NCBI GenBank assembly: GCA_022826725.1 | Contig: JAJDUF010000004.1 | Coordinates: 186,001-250,000 of the forward strand | DNA from: Chloroflexota bacterium | GTDB taxonomy: Bacteria; Chloroflexota; UBA11872; UBA12225; JAJDUF01 | Reading direction: 5' to 3' | Length of the DNA stretch: 64,000 nucleotides | In this document: positions 45,499 to 54,170 of the stretch, one piece after another | Position numbering within the stretch: the first letter of the stretch is position 1 | Layout: each line of letters opens with the position of its first letter | Notes under the pieces: model-generated | The model's input: only the letters and a program-made list of their open reading frames with translations | What the model was told of the DNA's origin: nothing | Databases searched by the model: none | Made by a program: the position numbers and the translations under genes

Positions 45499-45565
45499 TG
45501 GTAGAATCCTTCCAACACGCCGTTAGGAGGTAGCGCCTTCATGCCTGAAATATCCAGGCATTTTT
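45499..45565 (+). ncRNA. Candidate short transcript ending in a terminator hairpin (possible small ORF at 45541)
   Basis: TGGTAGAAT (45499-45507) fits an extended -10 element. TAGGAGG follows at 45524-45530 and an ATG at 45541, opening a 47-codon frame (start MPEISRHFC). That same ATG begins a hairpin, ATGCCTG/CAGGCAT with a 7-base loop, followed by a T run. It could be a small RNA, an attenuated leader or a small protein gene. Confidence 0.35.
45541..45565 (+). terminator. Intrinsic terminator-like hairpin
   Basis: A 7-bp stem (ATGCCTG and CAGGCAT) with loop AAATATC is followed by TTTT. It lies about 100 bases after the AT-rich membrane-protein gene and could end that operon. Confidence 0.5.
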
Positions 45566-45568
45566 GTC

Positions 45569-45645
45569 GGTGGCCGTCCGCCTTGAAAATGCGCCGCCGA
45601 GGTAGCTGTCATGCCCAAACAGCCGAAGGCGTGCGGACGGCCACC
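45569..45645. repeat. 13-bp perfect inverted repeat with 51-base spacer
   Basis: GGTGGCCGTCCGC (45569-45581) and its exact reverse complement (45633-45645). Inside lies a further hairpin, GCTGT/ACAGC (45605-45609 with 45619-45623). It could be a structured RNA or a tiny mobile palindrome. Confidence 0.6.
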
Positions 45646-45683
45646 TGTCCTTTGCACTCTCTGCCTGTTCACTCAGGTAAGTA

Positions 45684-45720
45684 AGTCCCCTGCGAAGCGG
45701 GGGGGCCATTAGGGGGCCAG
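45684..45720. repeat. Intergenic G-run hairpin repeat
   Basis: CCCCTGCGAAGCGGGGGGGCCATTAGGGGGCC, a member of the G-run family, lying just past the MFS gene's stop. Confidence 0.65.
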
Positions 45721-45736
45721 TGGAGGCCCGCGCCTC

Positions 45737-46987
45737 TTACGTCCGCTCCGGCGCTGCGGTGAGGCGCCAAAACCAGACGGCCGAAATACAGGTCAGGACG
45801 AGGCAGCCGGCCGCGAACAGGAACGGCGCCCGCGGTGTCAGCTCGATCAGCTCGCCGGCAGCGATCATGCCACTGAGCATTCCCATGCTCCAGAGCGTGT
45901 GCATCAGCGCCACCACCCGGCCATCGTCCACTCCGCGACCGAGCTGGCGCATGAGCGGCGGGACCGTCGTGGAGAGGCCCCAGGCGGTCATGGACCAGAG
46001 CGTGCCGGTCACGAAGAGGCCCAGGGTCGCCGTGTGGAGCACCGCTGCCAGTATCGAGCACAGCAGGATAGCTACACACAGCGGGACGACCAGAACTCGC
46101 GCCCCCACGCGGTCTACGGCGCGGCCGGTGGCCAGTTGTGCTGCCGTCGCGGCGACCAGGCTGACCGTGCCGTACAGTCCCACGGTCGCCTCGCTCTGCG
46201 TCAGGCGGTAGACCAGCAAGGGGAACATCAGGCTGGCGGTGCCCCACGCCGTAGTCGGAAAGTATCGGATGGCGCCCAACGCCAGCACGTCGGCACGGCG
46301 CAGCAGCCGGCTGTACCCGGCGATGTCCCAGCGGCGCCATCCAGCTTGGGCCGGTGCTGGCGTGCGCTGTGTGGCCGGCTCCCGGGGGAGCCACCGCAGC
46401 GCGGCGAGTGCCACAACCAGCAGCAGTCCGCCCGACGTCCAGCCGACGGCATGAAAGCCGGCGAACGCCGCCGCCAGGCCGGCCGCATACGCTCCGAGCG
46501 CTTGACTGGCCGTGCGTCCCAGGAAATACGCCGCGGTGGCCGTGCCCAGCCGTTGCGCCGGACTGACCGCGAGTAGGTAGCTCTGGCCGCCCGTGGAGAC
46601 AAAGCCGGCGGACGTGCCGGCGATGACCGCCAGCGCCAACAGGTGCCACGGTGTCTCGGCAACGAGCAGGAACGCGCCGCTGATTGCCAGGATGAGGCCG
46701 ATCACGAGCGCCGCTCGGCGACCGACGCGGTCCGCCACCACCCCGCCAACCAGGGCGAAGATGGCACTACACGCCATCTTGATTGCGTTCACGGCAGCGG
46801 TGAGGCGTGGCGGCTGCCGGAGAAACCCGTCCACGTAGGCCGCGAGGAGTGCTTGCGTTGGCGACGCGGCGACGCCGGCGGCAAAGACGAGGCCGATGAA
46901 GACGATGGTGCGCGTCGTCCAGAGTGGCGGCGCCGCGGAGCCGCCCGGAGTGCGGGGCGCGTCTTTACCGCCGCTCCGGCTACTCAC
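45737..46987 (-). CDS. MFS transporter
   Basis: 416 residues with twelve predicted hydrophobic segments. The loop 2-3 signature is present as GGVVADRVGRRAALVIGL and a second copy as ATGRAVDRVGARVLV. This is a proton-linked transporter of unknown substrate. It starts at a GTG. It is divergent from the NagA-like gene, so a sugar or amino-sugar cargo is possible but unproven. Confidence 0.88.
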   Translation of the reverse strand: MSSRSGGKDAPRTPGGSAAPPLWTTRTIVFIGLVFAAGVAASPTQALLAAYVDGFLRQPPRLTAAVNAIKMACSAIFALVGGVVADRVGRRAALVIGLILAISGAFLLVAETPWHLLALAVIAGTSAGFVSTGGQSYLLAVSPAQRLGTATAAYFLGRTASQALGAYAAGLAAAFAGFHAVGWTSGGLLLVVALAALRWLPREPATQRTPAPAQAGWRRWDIAGYSRLLRRADVLALGAIRYFPTTAWGTASLMFPLLVYRLTQSEATVGLYGTVSLVAATAAQLATGRAVDRVGARVLVVPLCVAILLCSILAAVLHTATLGLFVTGTLWSMTAWGLSTTVPPLMRQLGRGVDDGRVVALMHTLWSMGMLSGMIAAGELIELTPRAPFLFAAGCLVLTCISAVWFWRLTAAPERT

Positions 46988-47050
46988 CGGTCAGACCAGT
47001 TCGTTTTGACTACGCCACGCAATGACCATAGCTCCTACCCCGGCGTGGCC

Positions 47051-47131
47051 CCCACCCTCACTCTCCCCCGTTGCGACAAGGGAGGGAACGTGCCGTCCCC
47101 CCGCCGCAGCGGGGGGGCCATAGGGGGGCCT
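47051..47131. repeat. Composite intergenic repeat (CTCTCCCCCG unit plus G-run hairpin)
   Basis: ACTCTCCCCCGTTGCGACAAG is followed by CCCCCCGCCGCAGCGGGGGGG and CCATAGGGGGGCC, the same composite order as at 38632. Confidence 0.7.
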
Positions 47132-47167
47132 GTCCATCCTGGTGCTGACCATCACTCGCCTCAGATA

Positions 47168-47218
47168 GACTCCCCCTCTCTATCGCTCTGCGATGGAGAG
47201 GGGGCCGGGGGGTGAGGA
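47168..47218. repeat. Intergenic hairpin repeat (CCCCTCTC family)
   Basis: TCCCCCTCTCTATCG and CGATGGAGAGGGGG are inverted arms, followed by CCGGGGGGTGAGG. Confidence 0.65.
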
Positions 47219-47271
47219 TATGATAGCATCCCTCGACGATGCCTCTCGGTGGGGCCAAGAGGCATCGTCGA
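47219..47271 (+). promoter_or_regulatory. Candidate promoter with a 14-bp perfect hairpin at the transcript start
   Basis: TATGAT (47219-47224) could be a -10 box placing the start near 47231. TCGACGATGCCTCT (47233-47246) and its exact reverse complement (47258-47271) flank an 11-base spacer. The NagA-like start codon follows 22 bases later. The element could be an operator or a 5' mRNA hairpin. Confidence 0.45.
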
Positions 47272-47293
47272 AACGCACCGAGGTATTGTTGTG

Positions 47294-48496
47294 ATGCTAC
47301 TGCACGGGCGCGATGTCGTCACCGAGGAAGCGGTCGAAGTCGAAGTTGCCGATACCAAAATCCAGGCCGTTCGTCCGCTGATACCCTCAGAACCAGGCGC
47401 AGCCGGCGAGACCGGCCGGCCGGCCATCGGGGACGGCGACTGCTGGCTGGCGCCGGGCCTGTTCGATATGCAGGTCAACGGCTTCGCCGGGTACCACCTC
47501 TCTGCCGAGGACATGACCCCGGCGACCGTGCGGGGCATGATCGAGGCGCTCTGGGCCGTCGGCGTGACGCGCTGCTGCCCGACGGTCGTGACCGGTTCGT
47601 TCGGTAGCCTGCGTCGCTCCCTCGCCGCGATTGTCGCGGCCTGCGACGAGGACGCCGCCATCGCCGCCACCGTGGCCATGATCCATATCGAGGGACCGTA
47701 CATCTCGCCTGAGGACGGGCCGCGCGGGGCGCACAATCAGGCCTGGACCCGCCCACCGGACTGGGACGAGTTCTGCTACCTCCAAGAAGCGGCGCAGGGC
47801 AAGATCGGCCTGGTGACGCTGGCCCCGGAATGGCCCGGCACGCCCGACTTTATCGAGCGGCTGGTCGGGGCCGGGGTCAAAGTCTCGCTCGGCCACCACG
47901 CAGCGACCGCCGAGGACATCGAGGCCGCCATCGCCGCCGGGGCAACCTTGTGTACGCATCTCGGCAACGGTGCCCATGCCCAACTCCCCCGGCATCCGAA
48001 CTACATCTGGGAGCAACTGGCCCGCGACGAGCTGACGGCGGGCATCATCCCCGACGGGCATCACCTCCCGCCAGCAGTGCTCAAGTGCTTCGTGCGGATC
48101 AAGGGTATCGAGCAGATCATCCTGGTCAGCGACGCTGCACACCTGGCCGGCCTGGCACCGGGTGTGTACTCGCACTGGGGCGGCAATCAGCAGGTGGAGC
48201 TGACTCCCGAGGGGCGGCTGCAACTGGTCGGGACCCCCTACCTGGCCGGCGCGGCGCTGCCGCTCGTGCAGGGCTTGGCGAACATGGTCCGCTACACCGA
48301 TGCCTCCCTGAGCGAGGCCGTCCATATGGCTACCGCCATACCGGCTCGCGCGTTGGGCCTTACCGCCCCGGCCCCCTCACCAACGGTCGGGCAAACAGCA
48401 GACTTGGTGGTGCTACGCTGGGATGAACCGGCCGGCACGATGATCGTCGAAGCAACGGTGGCAGCCGGCAAGCTGGTGTATCAGCGGACGGGATAG
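47294..48496 (+). CDS. nagA: N-acetylglucosamine-6-phosphate deacetylase-like protein
   Basis: 400 residues, amidohydrolase superfamily. NagA-type motifs: FDMQVNGFAGYHL, the metal-binding Glu in IHIEGPYISPEDG, His in LGHHAAT and CTHLGNGAH, and the catalytic Asp in VSDAAHLAG. NagA removes the acetyl group from GlcNAc-6-phosphate. CTHLGN differs from the classical THLFN, so the substrate may be another N-acyl sugar. The ATG at 47294 lies nine bases after GAGGT and is preferred to the track start at 47249, which falls inside the upstream hairpin. Confidence 0.85.
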   Translation: MLLHGRDVVTEEAVEVEVADTKIQAVRPLIPSEPGAAGETGRPAIGDGDCWLAPGLFDMQVNGFAGYHLSAEDMTPATVRGMIEALWAVGVTRCCPTVVTGSFGSLRRSLAAIVAACDEDAAIAATVAMIHIEGPYISPEDGPRGAHNQAWTRPPDWDEFCYLQEAAQGKIGLVTLAPEWPGTPDFIERLVGAGVKVSLGHHAATAEDIEAAIAAGATLCTHLGNGAHAQLPRHPNYIWEQLARDELTAGIIPDGHHLPPAVLKCFVRIKGIEQIILVSDAAHLAGLAPGVYSHWGGNQQVELTPEGRLQLVGTPYLAGAALPLVQGLANMVRYTDASLSEAVHMATAIPARALGLTAPAPSPTVGQTADLVVLRWDEPAGTMIVEATVAAGKLVYQRTG

Positions 48497-48505
48497 CTCG
48501 GCCCC

Positions 48506-48568
48506 ATGACGATCCAGGCGGCCCTCCTCGATCTCGACGAGACGCTGGTGGCGTTACAAAGAGGCTGA
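48506..48568 (+). pseudogene. N-terminal remnant of a HAD-superfamily hydrolase
   Basis: An ATG opens MTIQAALLDLDETLV, a textbook HAD motif I (DxDxT), but the frame stops after 20 codons at TGA (48566). No other HAD motifs follow in any forward frame nearby. It starts ten bases after the NagA-like stop, where an operon partner would be expected, so it is probably a deleted gene. Confidence 0.65.
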
Positions 48569-49125
48569 TCGCCGCTACGGCTCAACTCGCCTCAACGGAA
48601 CACTGCGCGCGCGAATTGACGACCGGGCTATACTGTAAGTCGGAGGTATCCCATTATGGCCGGTGCGGTATCCGAACAGGATCAAGCATGGCGCGAGCAC
48701 CTTACGACCTTCATAGCCGTGTTCTCCGGAAACTACGCCAACGCCTCCTACCCGCAGAGCTAGACCGTGTTGACGTTTCCTGTCATTCCCGCGAAAGGAG
48801 ACCTTTACATAACTCCCGGATGGAGTGCTTGGGTAGCCGTGCTCGCCTCCCGGGAACCCGGGAGGGCCGGTATTGGACCTAACTCCCTTCCGTTTCCCTT
48901 CAGGGCAGGGGAATCCGCACGGCGATCGTTAACCCCATTCCCCTATGAAGGTTGGTAACTTAAATCGGGCACTGGGATGTAGCCCCCCTATGGTCCCCCC
49001 GCAGTGCAGGGGGACGGGCGCAACATGCTGCGCCCCTACGGCTCCACCCGTACCGACACCAGTCAGGTAGGGGGGTGGGAGTAGGTGTCGCGGCCTCTTC
49101 ACTACGCGAAAGGAACACACGACGT
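48569..49125. other. Decayed intergenic region with a short frame and one repeat
   Basis: No confident gene. A 35-codon frame at 48656-48763 has GGAGGT upstream of its ATG (start MAGAVSEQDQAWREH) and could be the start of a lost gene. The G-run repeat lies at 48981-49016 and the sequence after it is a GC-rich spacer. The track ORF at 48616 shows no family features. Confidence 0.45.
48981..49016. repeat. Intergenic G-run hairpin repeat
   Basis: CCCCCCTATGGTCCCCCCGC followed by AGTGCAGGGGGACG. It is the forward-orientation version of the main repeat family. Confidence 0.75.
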
Positions 49126-50385
49126 ATGAGTCAACCGGTTATCCGCGCGGCGCTGTTGGGCTATGGGATGTTCGGCGCCGATGTTGTCGTCGGCTCGCTC
49201 TGGGACCTCCATCGCAACGGCATCGCGCCGTATCTCGACCGAGTTGGGCTGGACGACTTCAGCCGCGCCTACCAGGACGTGCGGTTCGAGCTGGTCGCCG
49301 TCGGCACGCGGAGCGAGGCGTCGGCACGGCGCGCCGAACGCGAGATGGCCGCGGCTACCGGCGGTACCGTGCGGGGCTACTGGGGCGAGACGCCGTGGGA
49401 GGACATCCTGCGCGACTATCCCGACCTCGACGTGGTGCTCGTTTCGACGCCGGATCACCTGCACACCGCGCCGGTGCTCGCGGCCCTGCGGCGCGGCGTC
49501 CACGTGATCGTCGAGAAGCCGATGTGCCTCGATGTGCATGAAGCGGACGAGATCATCCGGGAAGCCGAGACGCGGGGCCTGATTGTCGGCGCCGACATGC
49601 ACAAGCGGTATGACCCGGATCACCTACGCATTTTCGAGGACCTGGCTCCGCAGCTTGGCCAGCCGCTCTATGCCCGTGGCGTGCTTGAAGAGCCGCTCGA
49701 AGTCTCGACGGAGATCTTCAAGTGGGTTGAGGACAGCGATCCGTTCACCTACGTCGGCATCCACTGGCTCGACCTCTTCCTACACTTCCTTCGGCTGACA
49801 CCGGTGAGCGTCTATGCCGTCGGCCAGAAGGGGCGTCTCCGCAGCGAGTTCGGCAAAGACACCTTCGACGCCGTACAGGTGGTGGTGACCCACCAAGGCG
49901 GCACGGCCATCACCTACGAAAACAACTGGCTCACGCCCGCCGATTTCGAGGGGCCGGTGAACCAGGACAGTCAGCTTGTCGGCTACTACGGCAAGGTCGA
50001 ATCGGATAGTCAGTATCGCGGCCTGCGCTATTGGATCGAGAACAAGGGGTCGCGGACCTCCAACCTGCACTTCTTCCGCAAAGTGCGCCGGCCGGACGGC
50101 TCGCTCGGCTCGCTCGGCTACGGCAAGGACAGCCTGGTGGATTGCCTGGAAAGGGTCTTCCGCCACAAGGTCTTGGGCACGCCGGTAAGTGAGATGGCCG
50201 GCACGTACCCCGATGCGGCCTCGCAGCGTTGGCCGACTATCGTCGTCCATGCGGCCAGAGCGGTCTTGCAGCGCAACTGGGAGCACATCGAGGCCGGTGA
50301 ACCGGCCGTCGCAACGGCCTCGCTCGCCGCCGACTCGATCATCCTCCACGACCCCCTCCGCGGCGAGAACACCGAACTGCTGTAA
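49126..50385 (+). CDS. Gfo/Idh/MocA family oxidoreductase
   Basis: 419 residues. The Rossmann loop is AALLGYGMFGADVVV and the lysine motif is VIVEKPMCLDVHEADE. A DMHKRYDPDHLRIF segment follows, typical of the substrate-binding entry. It is longer than the other copies because of insertions around residues 20-50 and in the C-terminal half. I chose the ATG at 49126, preceded by AAAGGA, over the track's 49075. It follows the decayed region and is probably transcribed alone. Confidence 0.9.
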   Translation: MSQPVIRAALLGYGMFGADVVVGSLWDLHRNGIAPYLDRVGLDDFSRAYQDVRFELVAVGTRSEASARRAEREMAAATGGTVRGYWGETPWEDILRDYPDLDVVLVSTPDHLHTAPVLAALRRGVHVIVEKPMCLDVHEADEIIREAETRGLIVGADMHKRYDPDHLRIFEDLAPQLGQPLYARGVLEEPLEVSTEIFKWVEDSDPFTYVGIHWLDLFLHFLRLTPVSVYAVGQKGRLRSEFGKDTFDAVQVVVTHQGGTAITYENNWLTPADFEGPVNQDSQLVGYYGKVESDSQYRGLRYWIENKGSRTSNLHFFRKVRRPDGSLGSLGYGKDSLVDCLERVFRHKVLGTPVSEMAGTYPDAASQRWPTIVVHAARAVLQRNWEHIEAGEPAVATASLAADSIILHDPLRGENTELL

Positions 50386-50476
50386 TCTGGGACACGTGGG
50401 CCTGACGGGAGCAGCTTTTGCCACAGAGCACACAATGAGTTACCAAGAGAGTGCGCTGCATCACATCCAGGTACTC

Positions 50477-50530
50477 GTCATTGCGGCTTGCGCCGCAATC
50501 CAGGGCCATTCCTGGCTCCCCGGCCGGTCT
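50477..50530. repeat. CGTCATTGCGG-type palindromic repeat
   Basis: CGTCATTGCGGCTTGCGCCG pairs with itself imperfectly (TTGCGGC...GCCGCAA). The same unit recurs at 60270-60295 in opposite orientation. Confidence 0.6.
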
Positions 50531-50580
50531 GGTCCGGAAGACGAGTCAAGCCAGACTGCCAAGTGGTAAATTCGCATTCT

Positions 50581-51384
50581 ATGCAAAACCGCTACGTCGG
50601 CGACATCGGGGACTTTGGCAAATATGGGCTGTTGCGGTCTCTTTCCGGTCTAACGGAAACTCCAAACACTGACTGCCCGTTGCGCTTGGGTGTCGTCTGG
50701 TCCCTTCACCCGGATGAGTCGCATAACTCCGACGGGAAATTCACTCGCTACCTTTGTGACACTCCAGGCAATCGCTCCAAGTTCTGCGTCTGCGACCCTC
50801 CACTCTACAAGGCACTCCGCGCGTTGGTCACCGGCAACAGACGCCATGTCAACGCAATCTGCCACAGCGGAGTCCTGCCCGGCAATACGGTGTTTTACGA
50901 GCGAACCATCCCCTACACGCCTAGAGCATCGCGTCCTTCAAGACAGGTAACGCGAGAAAACTGGATCAAGGGTGCATTGGAGGCCACCGCCGCTGCGGAT
51001 TTAGTCTTCTTCGACCCTGACAATGGCATCTCCGAAACGGAGAAATACCGCTGGCGCAAGCAGGGCCGCAAGCATGTATTCTTCGAGGAGCTTCGCCCCT
51101 TCTGGGATCGGGGTCAGAGCCTCATCATCTATCATCACCTCGGACGCCGCCGCTCGGCGTGTCAGCAGATCAATCACTTAGGCGGAGTTTTGCGTTCGAA
51201 CCTCGGCCTACCCCGCCGCTTGTGGTCATTGCGGTACCGTAGAGGTACAGCACGGGCCTATTTCATTGCGGCACAACAGCGGCACGAGTCTATTCTTGAG
51301 AACCGGCTGGCGGATTTCCTCAAAGGTCCGTGGGGTACAACCCGCAGTGGCCTGCCGTTCGCCCATTTCAAGGCGGTCGGATGA
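50581..51384 (+). CDS. Conserved protein with NRYVGDIGDFGKYGLLR N-terminus, unknown function
   Basis: 267 residues from the ATG at 50581. The opening MQNRYVGDIGDFGKYGLLR is a signature I have seen on uncharacterised bacterial proteins. A later VFFDPDNGIS and SLIIYHHLGRR suggest a nucleotide- or metal-handling site but do not define an enzyme. There are four cysteines in the N-terminal half. No ribosome binding site is obvious. The track start (50488) runs through a repeat and is unlikely. Confidence 0.7.
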   Translation: MQNRYVGDIGDFGKYGLLRSLSGLTETPNTDCPLRLGVVWSLHPDESHNSDGKFTRYLCDTPGNRSKFCVCDPPLYKALRALVTGNRRHVNAICHSGVLPGNTVFYERTIPYTPRASRPSRQVTRENWIKGALEATAAADLVFFDPDNGISETEKYRWRKQGRKHVFFEELRPFWDRGQSLIIYHHLGRRRSACQQINHLGGVLRSNLGLPRRLWSLRYRRGTARAYFIAAQQRHESILENRLADFLKGPWGTTRSGLPFAHFKAVG

Positions 51385-51414
51385 AGGCGGTAGCTGTATG
51401 CATGAGTTGGTTGA

Positions 51415-51465
51415 GGCAATTCGACAGCCCTGGATTCCGGCTTTCGTCGGAAAGCCGGGAGGGTG
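51415..51465. repeat. Degenerate CTGGATTCCGG-type repeat
   Basis: CCTGGATTCCGGCTTTCGTC is followed by GGAAAGCCGGGAGGG. It is related to the CGTCATTCC unit at 1679 and lies just before the sulfatase start. Confidence 0.5.
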
Positions 51466-51487
51466 AGGCGGATCGGAGGTACCCCTG

Positions 51488-52969
51488 ATGGCAAGCAGCC
51501 GTCCCAACGTCGTCCTGTTCGTCAGTGACCGCCAGCACGCGGATACTATCCACGCTGGCGGCACCGCCGGCATCGCTACGCCACACCTCGACCGGCTGGC
51601 GAGCGACGGTGTGCTGTTCCAGCGGGCCTATACGACCTCGCCGATCTGCTCGCCGGCGCGGATGGCCCTCCTTTCCGGACGCTACCCGCACGACAACGGG
51701 ATGGTGGCCAACCACCAGCAGCGGCCCGGCTCCGACCGGCTGCGCTATCCCGCTGGCGGCACGAATCTGGCCGAGTATCTCGGCGCCCTCGGCTACATCA
51801 GCGCCTATTCCGGCAAGTGGCACTTGGGCAGCGGGATAACGCGGCCGGGCTTCGATGCCGTGCTGGGAGCCGGCAGCGACTACGACGTGGATACGCCGGC
51901 GCAGAATGACATCCTCCGCCTGACCGACCGCCTGGGCATCACGATTGGCGGCAAGCAGACCGGCTACGACGTTGACCGTGCCCGTTTCGACCGCGCGACC
52001 AACGCCGGCCCACAGCTACTCCCGTTGGCACATCATCCCTCCCACCTCTTCATGGATCGCGCCACCGCGTGGGTGCGTCAGCGGGCGAGTGATCCAGAGC
52101 CGTTCCTGCTGGTCTATTCGTGCCGCGAGCCGCACCCGCCGTTCGGCGCCCCGGAGCCGTTCCACGGCCGCCATAGGCCGGCGGATATGCCGCTCTCGCC
52201 CACGCGCCGCGACCCGGCCGGGGCGGCGTGGGCGGCCCAGCGCAGCGATCCGTTCCTGCAGCGCAACGTCTCCACACTGACCGACGAGCAACTCCAGGTT
52301 GTGCGCGCCGCCTACTGGGATGCCGTCTCCTACGTGGATCACCTGGTTGGCCGCCTGATGACCGCCCTGTTGGACACGGATCAATGGGAGAACACCCTCT
52401 TCATCTATACGTCCGACCACGGTGAGATGCTGGGCCACCACGGAATATTCGGGCAGTATGCCGTGCTGTATGACGACGTCATCCGCATCCCGCTGATCGC
52501 CCGGCCACCCGGCGGGCTAGGGCGGATGCATCACTGCGACCAAGTGGTCTCGCACGTTGATCTCGTGCCGACCATCGTCCGCTGGTGCGGGGGCGAGCCG
52601 CCGGCCGATGTGCAAGGCGCCGACGCCGGCGAGTTGCTGCGGGGCGGCGCTGCACCGATCCACGATGGCGTGGTCGGCTCCTATCATTCCGCCAACTGGA
52701 CCGACCCGATCACGCCAATGCGCGCGTGGGTGACGGAAGAGTGGAAGTACGTCGCGACCTTGGACGGTACCGACGAGTTGTATGACCTCGCCGCGGACCC
52801 ACTCGAAACGACCAATCTCGTCGCCGAGCCGGCTCACCGCGACACGCTGACCGCCATGCAGCGCGGCCTGCAAGCCTGGCAGCGCGATACCGGCGACACG
52901 TGGCCCGAGGTCGTCCGACCCTCGCCTGAGGACCAGGCGCGGCGGCAGCAGGAGGACCGGGTGCCGTAG
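51488..52969 (+). CDS. Sulfatase
   Basis: 493 residues of the alkaline-phosphatase/sulfatase superfamily. The formylglycine motif CSPARMALLSGRYPHDNG has the modified cysteine at C54 in CxPxR context, so the aerobic/FGE-type maturation is expected. Metal ligands include D14 (VSDRQH) and the SDHGEM segment (TSDHGEMLGHHG). It hydrolyses sulfate esters; the substrate (sugar or other) is unknown. No signal peptide is visible, so it may act in the cytoplasm. The GNAT gene follows 38 bp downstream. Confidence 0.93.
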   Translation: MASSRPNVVLFVSDRQHADTIHAGGTAGIATPHLDRLASDGVLFQRAYTTSPICSPARMALLSGRYPHDNGMVANHQQRPGSDRLRYPAGGTNLAEYLGALGYISAYSGKWHLGSGITRPGFDAVLGAGSDYDVDTPAQNDILRLTDRLGITIGGKQTGYDVDRARFDRATNAGPQLLPLAHHPSHLFMDRATAWVRQRASDPEPFLLVYSCREPHPPFGAPEPFHGRHRPADMPLSPTRRDPAGAAWAAQRSDPFLQRNVSTLTDEQLQVVRAAYWDAVSYVDHLVGRLMTALLDTDQWENTLFIYTSDHGEMLGHHGIFGQYAVLYDDVIRIPLIARPPGGLGRMHHCDQVVSHVDLVPTIVRWCGGEPPADVQGADAGELLRGGAAPIHDGVVGSYHSANWTDPITPMRAWVTEEWKYVATLDGTDELYDLAADPLETTNLVAEPAHRDTLTAMQRGLQAWQRDTGDTWPEVVRPSPEDQARRQQEDRVP

Positions 52970-53007
52970 CGCGATTGCCGACCACCCAGGTAGGAGAAGA
53001 CACCGCG

Positions 53008-54159
53008 ATGACCGAGGCGGTAGCAGCGGCAACAGACGCTCCGGCAATACCCGCCGGCTACGACGGGCCGCGGGGTTGCGCGTGGCACGAGCTGGCGAGC
53101 GCCGTGGACCTGGCCAACCTCGTGCTGCGGGTATTGGGTGCTCCCCCAGGAGCACCGCCACGTTGGCCGACCATCGGCGGCGACTACGGCCACATCTATC
53201 ACGGTGACAATCTGCCCAACGTTCGGGTCGTCACCTATCGCGGGCGGGTCGTGTCCTCGGTCGGTATCTATCCGACCGAAGTGCGGACCCCGCGCGGCAC
53301 GATCTCGGTCGGGGGTATCAACGCCTTTGTCACGCATCCGGACCACCGGCGTCGGGGCCTCGGCGCGGCCGTCTTACGCGACGCCCATGACCAGATGCGG
53401 GCCAGCGGCCAGCACGTTGGCCTCCTGAGCACGCGCATTCAAGACTACTACCGCAAGTTCGGCTGGGAGAGCGCCGGACGACAGCACACGTGGGTCTTTG
53501 ATCGCGGCAACGTCTCCCAGTTGCCCGATCCGGCTGATCTGACGGTGACGGAAGACTGGCGTTCGCACCTGGCGGCGCTTGTCGCGCTGCACGATAGCGA
53601 CGGCCTCGGAGCGCATCGGAGCGAGTCCACGTTCCGGCTGCTGGCCGAGCGCAAGCTCGGTCGCCTGTTTGTCGCGCGGCGCGCCGGCCGCCCCGTCGCC
53701 TACGCTGGCGTCAGCGGGACCGCCGTGCGGGAGTATGGTGGCGATCCGCGAGCGGTCGCCGCCCTGATCCGGGCCGTTTTCGACCAGCTTGACGACCCGG
53801 ACACTTCCACGTCCGAGCGTCCGCCGGGCCAGCGGGCGACCATCGAGCTGACCGTGACGACACCCGCGCTCCGGGCAGGCCTACCCGCGCTGCTGGGGCA
53901 AGCCGGTATCCCGCACACCCTGGGCTACCTGGGGATGCTCGCCATTCTCGACGCGCCGGGGCTGTTCGCGGCCCTGGGGCTGCATGACGTAGCGCTCACG
54001 CCCAGCAACCGGGGCTGGTTGGTGCGACACGACGGAAACACGCTGGAACTAACCCCGCAGCAGCTGGTCAAGCTCGTTTTCGGACCGGAGCGGTTCCCCG
54101 ACTTTGCGCCCGAGCTATTCCCCATTGACTTCTTCCAGTGGCCCCTGGACCGCGTCTAA
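53008..54159 (+). CDS. GNAT-family N-acetyltransferase (Eis-like layout)
   Basis: 383 residues. The GNAT acetyl-CoA loop is HPDHRRRGLGAAVLRDAHD, and a second acetyltransferase-like half and a C-terminal SCP2-like region (LVKLVFGPERFPD) resemble Eis proteins. It should acetylate an amine on a small molecule or protein. AGGAG lies upstream of the ATG at 53008, preferred to the track's 52975. It probably shares a transcript with the sulfatase. Confidence 0.85.
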   Translation: MTEAVAAATDAPAIPAGYDGPRGCAWHELASAVDLANLVLRVLGAPPGAPPRWPTIGGDYGHIYHGDNLPNVRVVTYRGRVVSSVGIYPTEVRTPRGTISVGGINAFVTHPDHRRRGLGAAVLRDAHDQMRASGQHVGLLSTRIQDYYRKFGWESAGRQHTWVFDRGNVSQLPDPADLTVTEDWRSHLAALVALHDSDGLGAHRSESTFRLLAERKLGRLFVARRAGRPVAYAGVSGTAVREYGGDPRAVAALIRAVFDQLDDPDTSTSERPPGQRATIELTVTTPALRAGLPALLGQAGIPHTLGYLGMLAILDAPGLFAALGLHDVALTPSNRGWLVRHDGNTLELTPQQLVKLVFGPERFPDFAPELFPIDFFQWPLDRV

Positions 54160-54170
54160 CCATCAGCCCG

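Noticed and set aside
45669-46649. 326-codon reverse ORF overlapping the MFS gene
   Set aside because: It lies in another frame of the same strand as the clear MFS transporter and has shadow-like Gly/Arg/His-rich composition.
48616-48882. 88-codon forward ORF after the HAD remnant
   Set aside because: No start signal fits it, its composition is mixed and it crosses the better-supported short frame at 48656. Treated as decayed spacer.
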